51,697 nucleotides of DNA from Arthrobacter sp. TPD3018 (lineage in GTDB: Bacteria; Pseudomonadota; Alphaproteobacteria; Sphingomonadales; Sphingomonadaceae): NCBI GenBank assembly GCA_003075315.1, contig QDFQ01000011.1, positions 1-51,697 on the forward strand, in the 5' to 3' direction. Below, in pieces: positions 44,453 through 51,697 of the stretch. The notes below the pieces were generated by a model that was given only the letters and a program-made list of their open reading frames with translations, had not been told where the DNA came from and did no database searches. A program made the translations under genes and the position numbers. How positions within the stretch are numbered: the first letter of the stretch is position 1; each line of letters opens with the position of its first letter.

Positions 44453-44667
44453 CTTTCTTAGGATCCACCAGATCCCGTTTGTGTCCCTTCCGTTTCAGAC
44501 CCGCGATGAGCCCCCGTGGCGCAACGAGTTAATGATGGCGCGATGGAGTCGTCTCGCGAGTTTGCCCGTTAATCGCTGCCAAACAGGCGATTTTCCCTGG
44601 ATCATGTATTTTCGTTAGCATTCACCTCTGATCGTTGCGCCCTGGTTACAAGCGAGCAGGTGCTACG

Positions 44668-44692
44668 GGAACAGATCGTCCACGTTTCGGTT
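44668..44692 (+). promoter_or_regulatory. EcfG-like promoter element
   Basis: GGAAC (44668-44672), 16-nt spacer, GGTT (44689-44692). It points toward the TolC remnant, with no intact gene downstream on this strand, so it may be a relic or drive a short RNA. Confidence 0.45.
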
Positions 44693-44745
44693 CGACGGTC
44701 GATCCTGCAGCGACCGTCGAATCTCGCTCGCGATCGTTACCGCGG

Positions 44746-44884
44746 AGTTATGCCTCGTACCTCGACGAGCTTGATGCCCACAGAAACCTCTTCGCGGTCG
44801 AGCTCAACGCCATCACTGTCCGGGAGCAGCAGCTGAACGCGCTGGTTCGCGTCTGGGCGTCGCTTGGGGAAGGTGGGGCGATCG
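44746..44884 (+). pseudogene. C-terminal fragment of a NodT/TolC-type outer-membrane factor
   Basis: The frame reads SYASYLDELDAHRNLFAVEL, then REQQLNALVRVWASLGEGG, which matches the closing helices of NodT-family channels (YLDVLDAQRxLFxAE...LVxLYxALGGG). No upstream remainder of the gene is visible and the frame diverges afterwards, so it is a relic of another efflux operon. Confidence 0.6.
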
Positions 44885-44971
44885 GACGATTGCGGATCGT
44901 TCGGCGCTGCCACGCTGGGCACTACGCGTCTGGACGACGCTGCGATCGTGAAAGGACGCGGTCTCGGCTGG

Positions 44972-45823
44972 TCAGGCGAGTTCTGCCCCGTGGCTGTCCT
45001 GCCAGGCGGCATCCTCGATCGCGTCATGCCCCGGCTCGCCCGCCGACTGCGCCCCCGTCCACCGCCAGGCATCCAGCCGTTTGCCCGTCACCGTCGCGGC
45101 AGCGTCGGAGCAGAGCCAGAGCAGCGGCGGGACCACGATCTCGGGCGACAGCAGCCCGGCGCGGGCACTGTCCGGCAGCCCTTCGGGGATCATGCCGGTC
45201 AGCGTTGCGCCCCCTGGCAGCAGCGCGTTCACCGTGATGCCGCTATCAGCAAGGTCCTGCGCCCAGATCGCGGTTTCTGAATCCAGCGCCGCTTTGGACG
45301 GGCCATAGGGCGAGAAGCCTCTGCGCCGCATCGTCTCGCGGTTCATCGAGACGTTGACGATCCTCCCGCTGCCTCTCTCCAGCATCGCCGGGACAGCCGC
45401 GCGCGCCATCAGGAACGGTCCGTTGACGTTGGTGTCGATCACCAGGCGCCAGGTGTCGGGGGCGACCTCCCAGAATCGGGTCGGTTCGGTCAGGAAGGTA
45501 TCGCTTACATACTTCATGCCGCGCCCGGCGTTGTTGACGAGGATGTCGAGCCGGCCGAACCGCGCGACCGCTTCGCGCACCGCCGCGGCACAATCCGCCG
45601 CCCGGGTCACGTCGGCGAGCAGCGGCCGCACCCGATCGTCGCCGCATTCACGCTCTGCCTCCTTTGCGACCGCCTCGACTTCGGCAAGCTCGCGTGCAGC
45701 GGTGGCGATCACCCGCACGCCGGCCTGCGCTAGCCCCAGCGTCATGGCGCGGCCCAGCCCGCGACCGCCGCCCGTGACGATCGCGACTTGGCCGGCGAGC
45801 CCGTGCTCCTCGGGCGCGCTCAC
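44972..45823 (-). CDS. SDR-family oxidoreductase
   Basis: A 283-aa short-chain dehydrogenase/reductase. Cofactor motif TGGGRGLG, NNAG motif in ILVNNAGRG, active site Ser (NVSMN) and Tyr-Lys (SPYGPSKAAL). It reduces or oxidises a carbonyl/alcohol with NAD(P); substrate unknown. It overlaps the upstream aldo/keto reductase by 4 nt (ATGA), so the two are co-expressed. Confidence 0.92.
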   Translation of the reverse strand: MSAPEEHGLAGQVAIVTGGGRGLGRAMTLGLAQAGVRVIATAARELAEVEAVAKEAERECGDDRVRPLLADVTRAADCAAAVREAVARFGRLDILVNNAGRGMKYVSDTFLTEPTRFWEVAPDTWRLVIDTNVNGPFLMARAAVPAMLERGSGRIVNVSMNRETMRRRGFSPYGPSKAALDSETAIWAQDLADSGITVNALLPGGATLTGMIPEGLPDSARAGLLSPEIVVPPLLWLCSDAAATVTGKRLDAWRWTGAQSAGEPGHDAIEDAAWQDSHGAELA

Positions 45824-46809
45824 CTGTTTAGCGCCTGCATCTGAGGTGCCGCGTAACGCTCGCCCGCGGCAGCCCCCCTTGGCGCCGCGTAATCAAGACG
45901 TTCCAGTTCTTCCCGGCTCAGCATGACGTCGAGCGCGGCGACATTCTCCTCCAGATAGCGGCGGCGCTTGGTGCCCGGGATCGGAACAATGTCCTCGCCT
46001 TGTGCCAGCACCCAGGCGAGCGCGAGCTGGGACGGCGTACAGCCCTTTTCCCGCGCAAGCGCCTCGACCGCGGCGACAAGCTCCAGGTTACGCTGGAGAT
46101 TGTCGCCCTGGAATCGCGGACTGTGCCGGCGATAATCATCGGGTGCGAGGTCCTCCACCCGCCGGATTGCGCCCGTCAGGAAGCCTCGGCCAAGCGGGCT
46201 GTACGGCACGAAGCCGATCCCCAGCTCCCGAATGGTTTCCAGGATCTCGCCCTCCGGGTCACGGCTCCAAAGCGAATATTCGGTCTGGAGCGCCGCGATC
46301 GGATGAACGGCGTGCGCGCGCCTGATTGTTGCGGGCGCCGCTTCCGAAAGGCCGAGGTGGCGCACCTTGCCCTCGCGGACCAGATCGGCCATCGCACCCA
46401 CCGTGTCCTCTATCGGCGTGTCGGGGTCCACACGGTGCTGATAAAAGAGATCGATCACCTCTATTCCTAGCCGGCGCAGGCTCGCTTCGCAGGCCGCTCG
46501 GACATAATCGGGTCGCCCGCACACGCCCCTGAAGCTCCCGTCCTCGTCCCGGACATTGCCGAACTTGGTCGCAAGCACGACCTTGTCACGACGATCGCGG
46601 ATCGCGCGCCCGACCAGCTCCTCGTTACGGCCGACGCCATACATATCGGCCGTGTCGAGAAAGGTCACGCCGAGTTCGATTGCCCGGTGAATCGTTGCTA
46701 CCGCCTCGGCGTCGTCGGCCTGTCCGTAGAACTCGGACATACCCATGCATCCCAGTCCCAGCCCCGACACGCGCAACTCACCGCCCAGCGTTCGTTGTTT
46801 TACCGTCAT
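45820..46809 (-). CDS. Aldo/keto reductase
   Basis: A 329-aa NADPH-dependent aldo/keto reductase of the AKR13-like bacterial group. Catalytic tetrad Asp in TFLDTADMYGVG with Tyr, Lys in VVLATKFG and His in YQHRVDP; C-terminal cofactor block IPIPGTKRRRYLEENVAAL-like at about 280-300. Probably detoxifies reactive aldehydes. ATG 46809 is chosen; the longer upstream frame is not conserved-looking. Confidence 0.92.
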   Translation of the reverse strand: MTVKQRTLGGELRVSGLGLGCMGMSEFYGQADDAEAVATIHRAIELGVTFLDTADMYGVGRNEELVGRAIRDRRDKVVLATKFGNVRDEDGSFRGVCGRPDYVRAACEASLRRLGIEVIDLFYQHRVDPDTPIEDTVGAMADLVREGKVRHLGLSEAAPATIRRAHAVHPIAALQTEYSLWSRDPEGEILETIRELGIGFVPYSPLGRGFLTGAIRRVEDLAPDDYRRHSPRFQGDNLQRNLELVAAVEALAREKGCTPSQLALAWVLAQGEDIVPIPGTKRRRYLEENVAALDVMLSREELERLDYAAPRGAAAGERYAAPQMQALNR

Positions 46810-47163
46810 TGTTGATCCTCTCGTCTTCGGGCGAGTGTGCCAAGTCTGGGCCCGCTTCCCATTGTGCAAATCAGCGATTGTGGCGAACTCAGCGGCGCCG
46901 CTCACTTCTTGTTCCGACCGGGACTCGGCCGTCCTGATACCGACATGCCACACGAGCCGGCCGACTGGCGGCGCGCCCTCGGCCTGTGCAGTTCGTGTGG
47001 TACAACCTAGCGCGCAGTCCTGGCTTCGAGGCGCTTACCAGCCGTATCCATGATCATTGCGTTCCAGGCGAAAGGGCAGGGGCACAATCACCCACTGCTC
47101 CTTCGCCTTGCTGAAACCGTTCGATCCCGGACGAGTTCTGAGGCCGTTCGAAACGCTTGTCGC
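46810..47163. other. Intergenic region between aldo/keto reductase and YciE-like gene
   Basis: A 354-nt stretch between the reductase start and the 3' end of the YciE-like gene. It must contain the promoter of the reductase-SDR pair, but I could not identify a convincing -35/-10 or operator. Confidence 0.4.
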
Positions 47164-47643
47164 TCAGTTCCCGCTTAGCAGCTGTTCGGCGAGTTCGGTG
47201 TGCTTGGCGTCCGCCTCTTTTGCCTCGTCCGCGCACGCCTTCATGTCACGCGCCACGTCCTCCATCCCAAGGTGTCCGCAATAGCTCGCCATCGTGCCGA
47301 AGGATGCGACCCAGTAGTGCAGCGCCAACTGTCCGCTTGCAATAATGCCGAGGTCCCGTGAGGTGTCGTCCGCAGCCTGTTGGCGGATCCTGCGACTTAC
47401 TTCGTAATGGGCTTCGAGCACGGGGTTGTCCTGCTGCTCACCCGACCCCGTCTGCTGGACAGCACGCTCGATCTTATCGGCCCACTGCCGGGATGCCCGG
47501 TTTCCTTCCTCGAGCGCCGCTTTCAGGGCCGGGTGGCGGGCATCATTATTGACCTCGTCGGTTGCCTTTGCAGCCACATCACTGCCGGCCTTCATCGCAG
47601 CCAGTCCCTGAACTACGAGCTTCTGCAGATTGTCTTTTTCCAT
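47164..47643 (-). CDS. DUF892/YciE-like ferritin-fold protein
   Basis: A 159-aa all-helical protein resembling the YciE/YciF (DUF892) ferritin-like family: LQKLVVQGLAAMKAGSD at the start, with Glu/His pairs spread over four helices (GNRASRQWADKIERA; HYEVSRRIRQQAADDTSRDL). Such proteins are typical general-stress products, which fits the neighbourhood. Iron-binding residues look incomplete. Confidence 0.75.
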   Translation of the reverse strand: MEKDNLQKLVVQGLAAMKAGSDVAAKATDEVNNDARHPALKAALEEGNRASRQWADKIERAVQQTGSGEQQDNPVLEAHYEVSRRIRQQAADDTSRDLGIIASGQLALHYWVASFGTMASYCGHLGMEDVARDMKACADEAKEADAKHTELAEQLLSGN

Positions 47644-47899
47644 GGAGCCTCATCCTCATCCTGCGGCCGGCTCGAACGAAGAGCGGCTTGTTCATTAACC
47701 TTGAAGGCGATTGAAGTTCCGTCGGAACACGAGGCGGGAGTATGGACTATACCCTTTGTCGATCGCGGATGATCGCCTGGGGAAGGCACCGGCGTCGGAA
47801 TGAGTTAGGAACCGCGCGCCCACCTGAGCAATCGTCGCCAACGTGATCGTGGAAACCTTGGCAAGAGCTCTTGCGTTCCCACTTGAGAGGAGCAGAACT

Positions 47900-48088
47900 A
47901 TGAAAGAGGTACACGACGCCCCTTCGGAAGCGGAGGCGAACCACGGCCTGGTCGCAGTTAAAGGCCCGGATGCCGTCGACGTCGTGATGACGCCAAAAGC
48001 AGCGTTGCGTACGGCCGAGCGGATCAGCAGTGCTGCGGTCGAGGCGCTTGTCGAACAGAACCTCAGCGAACCGGGCGACCGTCACTAA
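47900..48088 (+). CDS. Small hypothetical protein in stress region
   Basis: 62 aa, soluble, acidic, with a possible helix in its second half (MTPKAALRTAERISSAAVEA). No family recognised. ATG 47900 follows GAGAGGAG. It is convergent with the degenerate sensor gene. Confidence 0.55.
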   Translation: MKEVHDAPSEAEANHGLVAVKGPDAVDVVMTPKAALRTAERISSAAVEALVEQNLSEPGDRH

Positions 48089-48094
48089 AGCAGT

Positions 48095-49069
48095 TCAGGC
48101 CTGAAGCGCAGCGACGGGTGCATGAAGCGACCAGATCAGCCCGGTTGGGAGGTCATCGACGCCTCCAACACCGCCTAGCCGCTTTGGGGTGGCGACCTCA
48201 AGCAAGCGTTCACTCCATGTGCAAAGCGGCGTCCTTACTTGCGGACCGTCACGTTCTGCCCATTGAAGCCAGATGTGCGGCTGGTCCGTGACGTTGACCT
48301 CCCAACGTAATGACACGTATCCGTCTTTTTCACTTAAGGCGCCGTAGCGCAGCGAATGCACCTCCAGCTCGTGAACAGCGAGCGCAAGGGCCGCCGCCGT
48401 GCTCGGTCCTACCGGAACAGGTGAGCCGACGATGCGAACGCGACTACGACCCCCTTCGGCAAGCGCCAGCTCGACCAGTGTCTGAAGATCGGTGACGTGG
48501 GCCTCGGGTTGCACGATCAAGTCGCTGATCCTGCTGAGCATCGCCACCCGGGCTGACAGCTCTCGGCCCTTCTCAAGAAGAGGCTCGTCGCCGTCCAACA
48601 CCTGATTGGTCGTCGCTGAGACGATGGTGAGCAGGTTTCGAAGAACATGGCGAGCGCCATTGACTGGCATGAAGCCATTTGCTGGCGGCTGACTTTTGGA
48701 GGGCAGACCGAGCCCCATCACGACCTTTTCGTACGGAACCTTGAGCTGCACCTGCGAGCCATCAAGGAAGCGAATTGTCGTCGCGAAATCGTCGCTGCAC
48801 AGGTGCGACACGGTAGCGGGATTGATCGCAACGACTTGGCCATCAGCCAAGCCAAAGGTGGCGAGCGGCGTAGCCGCGTGCGGGCCGGGAGAGACCAGCT
48901 CCATCATTGAGGACCGCGGTGCCATGTCGGTCGCATTCGGTACGGCGACATCCAGCGCCTCGGAGAGACGACAAGCAAAGAGGCTGCCGCCGGCGTCAAC
49001 GCCGTCCAACAAGCTCAGCGCTCTCCGAGCAAGAACGGCCGCCGTTCGCTCCGCTGCCTCTTTATCCAC
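48095..49069 (-). CDS. Degenerate HWE/HisKA_2-type sensor protein
   Basis: About 324 aa. The central part (GARHVLRNLLTIVSATTNQV) resembles the HWE/HisKA_2 phospho-His helix (HRxxN). The ATP-binding half keeps ALAVHELEVHSLRYGALSEKDG, the HWE N-box region, but the N-box Asn is His and the usual GFG glycine loop reads TWS. It therefore probably does not act as a normal kinase; a phosphatase or scaffold role in the stress pathway, as for PhyP-like proteins, is possible. GTG 49069 has AGAGGA upstream; TTG 49144 overlapping the preceding stop is the alternative. Confidence 0.68.
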   Translation of the reverse strand: MDKEAAERTAAVLARRALSLLDGVDAGGSLFACRLSEALDVAVPNATDMAPRSSMMELVSPGPHAATPLATFGLADGQVVAINPATVSHLCSDDFATTIRFLDGSQVQLKVPYEKVVMGLGLPSKSQPPANGFMPVNGARHVLRNLLTIVSATTNQVLDGDEPLLEKGRELSARVAMLSRISDLIVQPEAHVTDLQTLVELALAEGGRSRVRIVGSPVPVGPSTAAALALAVHELEVHSLRYGALSEKDGYVSLRWEVNVTDQPHIWLQWAERDGPQVRTPLCTWSERLLEVATPKRLGGVGGVDDLPTGLIWSLHAPVAALQA

Positions 49070-49140
49070 GACGATCCTCTTCCATTCGATCTGCTCTGTG
49101 GCCCCGCTTGTAGCCCCGAGCTTCGTTCCGCGCTCAGGTC

Positions 49141-49269
49141 TCAATCAAATCGCCTGCTTCGCTCCCTGCCGGCATTCTCCGCGCGAGCAGAGGCCATAGC
49201 TTTCGAGAAGAGTTCCCGGAACACTCGCCCGGCGAGTGCCGGATTGTGCCGGTTCATGTTCTCTGACAT
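49141..49269 (-). CDS. Small hypothetical protein under an EcfG-type promoter
   Basis: 42 aa, basic and helical (RVFRELFSKAMASARAENAG), not recognised; not a clear NepR. Supported by an EcfG-type promoter 53 or so nt upstream and by its stop overlapping an alternative TTG start of the sensor gene. It may act with or lead into the sensor. Confidence 0.45.
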   Translation of the reverse strand: MSENMNRHNPALAGRVFRELFSKAMASARAENAGRERSRRFD

Positions 49270-49328
49270 TCTCTTGATCAGGCCGCATTGTCGCACCTGC
49301 GGGATAGAGGAGAAGCGCAACAAAAGGA

Positions 49329-49353
49329 AACCGTTCCGTTTCAACGTGGTTCC
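49329..49353 (-). promoter_or_regulatory. EcfG-type promoter of the sensor operon
   Basis: On the minus strand GGAAC (49353-49349), 16-nt spacer, GGTT (49332-49329). It directs transcription of the 42-aa protein and the degenerate sensor. Confidence 0.65.
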
Positions 49354-49687
49354 CGCCTTACGCAGCCGACGGGTGTGCCGCGACGAGGAGGCGCTCATAA
49401 GTGCTGCGCTGTCGCGTCTCTTAAATCTCGTGCAGGAACTGGTCTGTGCGTCCGTCAACGCGGCTGAGGTTCAGCCGACGACCAGCGGATTTCCTCGCCG
49501 GATCCTCCCTCTCACACCGCACAACACGCGAATTTAACATAATCATTATTATCAATCTAGGAGATTTTTGTTTAGTGTAGGCGCCAGATACAAATGACAC
49601 CACTCCGCTAGATAGAAACGGCACTGCCGGTGCTGTCAGCGCGTCGCCGGTGTCATAGCCTTCCTCGGCAACGAGGACGCGCATGGT
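49354..49687. other. AT-richer junction and left flank of ISNCY-like element
   Basis: No gene. Around 49525-49580 the base composition becomes much more AT-rich than its surroundings, then repeats related to AAATGACACC (49592 or so) and GGTGTCAT (49649 or so) appear before the transposase; such TGTCAT repeats are typical of the ends of this IS type. The exact tip could not be fixed. Confidence 0.45.
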
Positions 49688-51118
49688 ATGACGGTGCTGA
49701 CGATGAGTGCTGCAGAGATTACCCGGTTCGACACGCTGATGCGGCTCGACCGCGGCGAGATCCGGATCGTGGACGCGATGGAGCTGCTGGGCCTCCAACG
49801 GCGGCAAATCTACCGGCTGCTCTACCGCCTTCGACAGGAAGGCGCTGCGGGCCTCGTGTCGCGCAAGCGCGGGCGGCCAAGCAACCGGCGCTACAGTGAT
49901 GCCTTCCGCGCCCAGGTGGTCGCGCTGGTGCGAGAAAACTATGCCGACTTCGGGCCGACGCTCGCGCGCGAGTACCTTGCCGAGCGCCATGGCCTTGGCC
50001 TGTCGTGCGAGACGCTGCGGCAGATCATGATGGAAGCCGGCCTTTGGAAGGACCGTGCCGCCAGGCGCCCTCGCCCGTATCAGCCCCGCTACCGGCGCGA
50101 CTGTCGCGGCGAACTGGTCCAGGTCGACGGCTCGAGACACTGGTGGTTCGAGGACCGCGGCCCGCAATGCACGCTGCTGGTGTTCATCGACGACGCCACG
50201 AGCGAGCTGATGCACCTCGAGATGGTCGAGAGCGAAAGCACCTTCTCCTACATGCGCGCGACGCGGACGTACCTCGAGCGGCACGGCAAGCCGGTCGCCT
50301 TCTACACGGACAAGCACAGTGCGTTCCGCAACAACACGGCCTCGGCGAATGGCGACGGGATGACCCATCTCGGACGCGCGCTCGACCGGCTGAACATCGA
50401 CCTGATCTGCGCGAACTCACCGCAGGCGAAGGGGCGTGTAGAGCGGGCCAACGCGACGCTGCAGGACCGGCTCGTAAAGGCCATGCGGCTTCATCGCATC
50501 AACACCATCGACCAAGCCAGCGCCTTCCTCCCCTCCTATATGGCGCAGCACAATCAGCGGTTCGCCAAGGCGCCCTTCGATCCGCGCGATCTGCATCGGC
50601 CGCTCGCCATCCACGAGAACCTCGAAGCCGAGATGGTCTGGCGCGAGCAGCGCACCGTCACCGGCGCCCTCACCCTGCACTACAACAAGGCGATGTTCAT
50701 CCTGGAGCCGACCCCGGTCGCACAGGGGCTTGCGCGCAAGAAGGTCGACGTGTGCGAGTACCCGGACGGACGGCTTGAGATCCAGCACGAGGGTGAGGCC
50801 CTGCCCTATCGGATCTTCGACAAGATGCGCCGGGTGAACCAGGCGCCGGTAGTCGACAACAAGCACCTCGACGCTGCCTTGGCGCTCGCCCACGCCATTC
50901 AGCAGGTGCAGCCGCACCACGCGAGGCGCAACAACAAGGAACCGGCGCGTACCGCTCAGCCCGGCGGGGTGTTCAAGGCCCCCTCGCCCGTACTACCCGG
51001 GCCGAAGCTGGACCGCCGCAAACTCGGCAATCAGCGCCTGAAGCGAGGCCCTCGCCTCTCCAACGACGAACTCGTCGCGCGCGGCCTCGGCGAGTATGTC
51101 CGCCAGCAAACAGGATGA
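49688..51118 (+). CDS. ISNCY-family (IS1202/ISDol1-like) transposase
   Basis: A 476-aa transposase. N-terminal HTH (MELLGLQRRQIYRLLYRLRQ), an rve/DDE core with Asp in LVQVDGSRHWWFEDRG, Asp in FYTDKHSAFR and Glu in KGRVERANATLQDRL, and a C-terminal basic region. It appears complete, so the IS may be active. Boundaries are not resolved on either side. Confidence 0.87.
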   Translation: MTVLTMSAAEITRFDTLMRLDRGEIRIVDAMELLGLQRRQIYRLLYRLRQEGAAGLVSRKRGRPSNRRYSDAFRAQVVALVRENYADFGPTLAREYLAERHGLGLSCETLRQIMMEAGLWKDRAARRPRPYQPRYRRDCRGELVQVDGSRHWWFEDRGPQCTLLVFIDDATSELMHLEMVESESTFSYMRATRTYLERHGKPVAFYTDKHSAFRNNTASANGDGMTHLGRALDRLNIDLICANSPQAKGRVERANATLQDRLVKAMRLHRINTIDQASAFLPSYMAQHNQRFAKAPFDPRDLHRPLAIHENLEAEMVWREQRTVTGALTLHYNKAMFILEPTPVAQGLARKKVDVCEYPDGRLEIQHEGEALPYRIFDKMRRVNQAPVVDNKHLDAALALAHAIQQVQPHHARRNNKEPARTAQPGGVFKAPSPVLPGPKLDRRKLGNQRLKRGPRLSNDELVARGLGEYVRQQTG

Positions 51119-51182
51119 CCCGGAGCTACGCCTGCCAGCGTCTCAAAAACGATGGTATTTCGGGATTATGGAAGTAGATCGG

Positions 51183-51665
51183 TTAGCCGGTTCCACCTGA
51201 GACATCAGGAGCCACTTTGGGGTCCGGGTCCTGCGCCTTGCCGATCGCGGGTGCCACCTTCTGGCTCGGCATAGCGGTGAGATAAGCAACGATCGCATCG
51301 ACGTCCTTCTCGGCCACTGGCGCCTTATACACCTCACGCATCTTGGTGACGGTCGCCTTCCACTGATCCGCCGATAGCGCAGGCTGGGTCAGCGCCATGC
51401 TGGCTGAGTGGCACGAGGTGCAATTGGCATTGATGACGTCGGCGTGCGGACCGTCGGGGTAGGTCGCGTCGTCGGCCGGCAGGTCGACGCTGGTCGAGGC
51501 AAGCGAGAAGCCGCGGGCTGAGACGCTGGTGGGCGGTGCCGGCTCGGATTTCTCGGAGATCGGGGCAGGCGCCTTGCGGCTGCTCGGCGCCCCGATCGAG
51601 ACGAGGATAATGCCGGTCAGGCCGATCAGGCCAGCGGCCATGATGCCGGGAGACGGGGTCTTCAT
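51183..51665 (-). CDS. c-type cytochrome (SorB-like)
   Basis: 160 aa. An N-terminal membrane/signal segment (IMAAGLIGLTGIILVSIGA), then a Pro-rich linker and one haem motif (NCTSCH) with Met ligands available in the helix that follows (KMREVYKAP). The layout resembles the cytochrome subunit of sulfite dehydrogenase (SorB) and related molybdo-enzymes. GAGGAG ribosome site overlaps the stop of the upstream gene. Confidence 0.8.
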   Translation of the reverse strand: MKTPSPGIMAAGLIGLTGIILVSIGAPSSRKAPAPISEKSEPAPPTSVSARGFSLASTSVDLPADDATYPDGPHADVINANCTSCHSASMALTQPALSADQWKATVTKMREVYKAPVAEKDVDAIVAYLTAMPSQKVAPAIGKAQDPDPKVAPDVSGGTG

Positions 51666-51677
51666 GCTACACGCTCC

Positions 51678-51697
51678 TCAGGCCGCGATGATGGTGG
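51678..51697 (-). CDS. 3' end of an upstream gene cut by the window edge
   Basis: The last codons read TIIAA and stop at TGA (51678-51680), just before the cytochrome ribosome site. Tight spacing suggests an operon; by analogy with SorAB the partner could be a molybdopterin oxidoreductase, which cannot be tested here. Confidence 0.3.

Larger units (their letters stand above)
44453..44971. other. Gene-poor stretch with stress promoter and TolC remnant
   Basis: No intact gene. It holds an EcfG-type promoter-like element at 44668-44692 and a fragment of an outer-membrane efflux protein at 44746-44884. The remainder shows no coding signal that I can support. Confidence 0.5.

Noticed and set aside
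44635..45237. 200-aa + strand frame including the TolC-like segment
   Set aside because: Only about 46 residues resemble TolC; the rest is low-complexity Arg/Pro and overlaps the SDR gene, so only the fragment is reported.
47644..47770. Possible EcfG promoter of the YciE-like gene (minus strand)
   Set aside because: GGAAC and GGTT are present but separated by 15 nt rather than 16-17, so support is weak.
47848..47876. Possible EcfG promoter before the 62-aa gene
   Set aside because: The -35 reads GGAAAC rather than GGAAC; spacing fits only if the site is shifted.
48696..49199. 167-aa + strand frame opposite the degenerate sensor
   Set aside because: Shadow frame; the minus strand shows the HWE-type pattern and a promoter.
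49141..49269. NepR identity for the 42-aa protein
   Set aside because: Its position under an EcfG promoter suggested NepR, but the NepR core motif is not present.
49560..51182. Exact inverted repeats of the ISNCY-like element
   Set aside because: Left-side TGTCAT repeats are visible, but no matching sequence could be found between the transposase stop and the cytochrome gene.

Overview
The window looks like an accessory island, plasmid-borne or integrated, from a high-GC alphaproteobacterium, most likely a sphingomonad. This rests on GC-rich codon use, many 1-4 nt stop/start overlaps, a sphingomonad-style czc/CDF/P-type ATPase cluster, EcfG-type general-stress promoters (GGAAC-N16-CGTT/GGTT) and an ECF sigma factor of the EcfG kind. 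No rRNA, tRNA, CRISPR array or replication gene was recognised.

Layout. (1) 1-247 is the end of a Tn3-family transposon; its 38-bp inverted repeat (210-247) cuts off the 3' part of a merR gene. (2) 248-1229 is a damaged mercury module: truncated merR, its operator, merT and a cysteine-rich GDCCVxC protein. (3) 1394-3107 holds a secreted retropepsin/PDZ protein behind its own MerR-type promoter, and a metal-sensing MerR regulator. (4) 3183-19058 is a near-continuous + strand metal-homeostasis operon: short CDF transporter, cytochrome c/FTR1 (PbrT-like) permease, small His-containing exported protein, czcCBA, SRPBCC protein, two MliC-like lipoproteins around a solitary FliE and a bestrophin, ZIP transporter, second CDF, P1B-4 ATPase and HAD phosphatase. 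(5) 19172-22319 carries MgtC, DedA, DUF3147, EexN-like, DUF305 and small exported proteins. (6) 22441-24479 is a 5'-truncated CzcA-type RND pump.

(7) 24480-31385 is a complete-looking 6.9-kb mercury transposon. It has matching ends (29 of 33 terminal bases identical), four 19-bp transposase-site repeats at each end, a serine resolvase, a DDE transposase and an AAA ATPase, but no TniQ. Its cargo is merR-merC-merT-GDCCVxC-flavin oxidoreductase. (8) 31451-34483: TrpF-like enzyme, DUF4403 lipoprotein and a stress-promoter-driven DUF4142 protein. (9) 34550-43597: a minus-strand thioesterase pair plus EmrAB/OMF/MarR efflux operon, divergent from an MlaD-like protein, followed by TetR and a UbiB-like kinase. 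(10) 43686-49353: general stress region with an ECF sigma factor, an aldo/keto reductase-SDR pair, a ferritin-like YciE-type protein, a degenerate HWE-type sensor and small proteins. (11) 49560-51130 is an ISNCY-like insertion sequence. (12) 51183-51697 is a c-type cytochrome behind an upstream gene cut by the window edge.

Working picture: resistance modules for Hg and for Co/Zn/Cd/Pb-type metals were assembled by transposition beside an envelope-stress and general-stress block. The most novel element is the mercury transposon, with a recurring MerT-GDCCVxC pair that takes the place of MerP, together with an oxidoreductase that lacks MerA's own cysteine relays.
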